NCBI GenBank assembly: GCA_938029215.1
Contig: CALHFG010000031.1
Coordinates: 1 to 43,555 of the forward strand
Length of the DNA stretch: 43,555 nucleotides
Reading direction: 5' to 3'
From: an uncultured Acidimicrobiales bacterium
GTDB lineage: Bacteria > Actinomycetota > Acidimicrobiia > Acidimicrobiales > SZUA-35
Under the pieces are notes generated by a model that ran no database searches, was not told where the DNA came from, and saw only the letters and a list, made by a program, of their open reading frames with translations. Shown here one piece after another: positions 42,368 to 43,555 of the stretch. Every line of letters begins with the position of its first letter. Within the stretch, counting starts at the first letter, position 1. The position numbers and the translations under genes are program-made.

Positions 42368-43378
42368 ATGACACCAGTGGATGTGACATTGGGACAAGTG
42401 GCCCGGCAAGCCGGGGTTTCCCCAGCCACTGCATCTCGTGCGCTCAACGGCAAGAATGGCGTGAAGCCCGATGTTCGTGAGCGGGTGAAGATCATCGCCG
42501 ATGCTCTGGGATATCGCCCCAACCGCGCGGCCCGAAACCTCGCAGGTGGAAGGACCTCAGTAATCGGCTTGATCATCGGTTCCTCTCATTTTCGCGACGA
42601 CTTCTACGCCACCACCCTGGTTGAGGCGGTGGCGTTCGAAGCCGACCGTCACGACGAAGGTCTCATGCTGCTCACCGATTCCAAATCGCCGAGCACTGCC
42701 GTAAGGAACATGGTGAGCGATGGGCTCGTTGAAGGAGTGATTGTTGGTGCGCTTGCGGCCGGAGACGAATGGGTGGTGGAACTCATCGAAGCTAACGTGC
42801 CAACGGTCTTGGTGGGAGCCCATCCACCCCAACCCGATGTTTGCGTCGTTGACGTAGAGACACTCCGTTCAACCGCAGACCTTGTTGGACACATGATCGA
42901 CTCCGGCTGTGAGCGGTTGGCAATTCTGACCGGGCCCTCGTATCGCCAAGATGCGCTCACGCGCCTCGATGGATTCCGCCTGGCCCATAGCGAGCGCGAT
43001 CTCGCAGTTGACGAAGACCTCGTCTTTCGGTCGAACTACCGCCGACGTTCCGGGTATGACTTGTCCGACACCATCATCGAGTCCGGAGCTAATGGCGTCT
43101 TTGCCAGCAACGACGACATGGCATTCGGGCTCTTCCAGGGCCTACGAGAACGACATGTCTCGGTGCCGGGCGACATCAGCCTCGCCGGGTTCGATGGAAC
43201 CTTTTCCACCGACCTTTCTGCGCCCGAGCTCACGACGATCGTGGTGCCGTATGAACAGTTGGCACAAGCCGCGGTGAGGAGCCTGGTCCAGTTAATCGAT
43301 GGTGAAACACCGGCGATGGTTCAGATGATCGAGCCAGAGATTCGTTTCGGGGAGACAACTCGGCCTCCCAATAACTAG
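42368..43378 (+). CDS. LacI-family transcriptional regulator
   Basis: A 336-residue repressor. The N-terminal helix-turn-helix and hinge (TLGQVARQAGVSPATASRALNGKNGVKPDVRERV...LGYRPNRAARNLAGGRT) precede a periplasmic-binding-protein-like sugar domain (GLIIGSS... FASNDDMAFGLFQGL...VPGDISLAGFDGT). A GAGGAGG ribosome site is 5 nt before ATG 42368. It probably controls the divergent glycoside hydrolase gene through the palindrome at 42302 and overlaps the holA end by 4 nt. Confidence 0.93.
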   Translation: MTPVDVTLGQVARQAGVSPATASRALNGKNGVKPDVRERVKIIADALGYRPNRAARNLAGGRTSVIGLIIGSSHFRDDFYATTLVEAVAFEADRHDEGLMLLTDSKSPSTAVRNMVSDGLVEGVIVGALAAGDEWVVELIEANVPTVLVGAHPPQPDVCVVDVETLRSTADLVGHMIDSGCERLAILTGPSYRQDALTRLDGFRLAHSERDLAVDEDLVFRSNYRRRSGYDLSDTIIESGANGVFASNDDMAFGLFQGLRERHVSVPGDISLAGFDGTFSTDLSAPELTTIVVPYEQLAQAAVRSLVQLIDGETPAMVQMIEPEIRFGETTRPPNN

Positions 43379-43555
43379 CGGCGCCGAGATAGTGCCGCCA
43401 GCCGAGCTACCAAGACCTCGATCTGGGTAGGCGTATCGATCGCGGTTCCTCCGCGCACGCCAAGATCGGCCGTCGCCAGCAACCCAAATACTTCGCGTAG
43501 CTTTTTGGGCCCCAGGGACCGACTGAGGTTAAGAGCCTTCTTGGCCGGGAACGTG
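43375..43555 (-). CDS. holA: DNA polymerase III delta subunit, C-terminal part
   Basis: The last 59 or so codons of a leftward gene that continues past the right edge. The readable end (FPAKKALNLSRSLGPKKLREVFGLLATADLGVRGG... QIEVLVARLAAL) matches the C-terminal helical domain of HolA, the clamp-loader wrench. Neighbourhood supports this: holA usually lies next to rpsT and lepA in actinobacteria, here separated by the glycoside-hydrolase/LacI pair. Confidence 0.82.
   Translation of the reverse strand, partial: TFPAKKALNLSRSLGPKKLREVFGLLATADLGVRGGTAIDTPTQIEVLVARLAALSRRR

Overview
The window is one stretch of a high-GC (about 60%) bacterial chromosome. It fits Actinomycetota, most likely class Acidimicrobiia (inference). 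The grounds are a BldD-type regulator carrying the c-di-GMP signature, the gene orders phoH-ybeY-CorC-era, hrcA-dnaJ-rsmE, dnaG-rpoD and holA/rpsT-lepA, many GTG/TTG starts, several promoters whose -10 box lies 6-7 nt before the start codon, two of three tRNAs lacking an encoded CCA, and Thr-rich surface linkers. There is no rRNA, CRISPR array or intact insertion sequence.

Layout. 1-461: the 3' end of a probable large serine recombinase running into tRNA-Val. 489-8.45 kb (leftward and rightward units): a TetR/oxidoreductase pair with a doubled palindromic operator, an IMPase-family gene with a hypothetical, a malonyl-CoA-synthetase-like ligase, and a three-gene envelope unit (membrane/SRPBCC-like protein, methyltransferase-DUF393 fusion, beta-lactamase-fold lipoprotein) facing its own TetR gene. 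9.2-14.4 kb: trkA-trkH potassium uptake, a cytochrome P450, and a regulator made of two GntR-type winged helices. 14.5-20.5 kb: tRNA-Asn, tRNA-Met, rpoD, dnaG, an AbiEi-like/nuclease-like gene bracketed by 81-bp direct repeats, and glyS.

20.6-33.8 kb: RDD protein, uppS, recO, a Thr/Pro-rich membrane protein, a DinG-family helicase, an SGNH lipoprotein, a divergent shikimate-kinase-like protein, a dienoyl-CoA-isomerase-like crotonase, then the overlapping phoH-ybeY-CorC-era operon, a divergent membrane pseudokinase and bldD. 33.9-43.6 kb: rsmE, dnaJ, hrcA, a photolyase, a tandem GGGGTCAGACCCC palindrome, rpsT, lepA, a structured intergenic region that may encode a small RNA, a beta-glucosidase/LacI pair with a clear operator, and the end of holA.

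Most genes are core replication, translation, RNA-processing and heat-shock functions. The accessory content is in small regulator-plus-target modules set between them. The parts least explained by known families are the repeat-flanked AbiEi-like gene, the candidate RNA after lepA, the methyltransferase-DUF393 unit, and the membrane pseudokinase. All assignments come from reading motifs; no database search was run.
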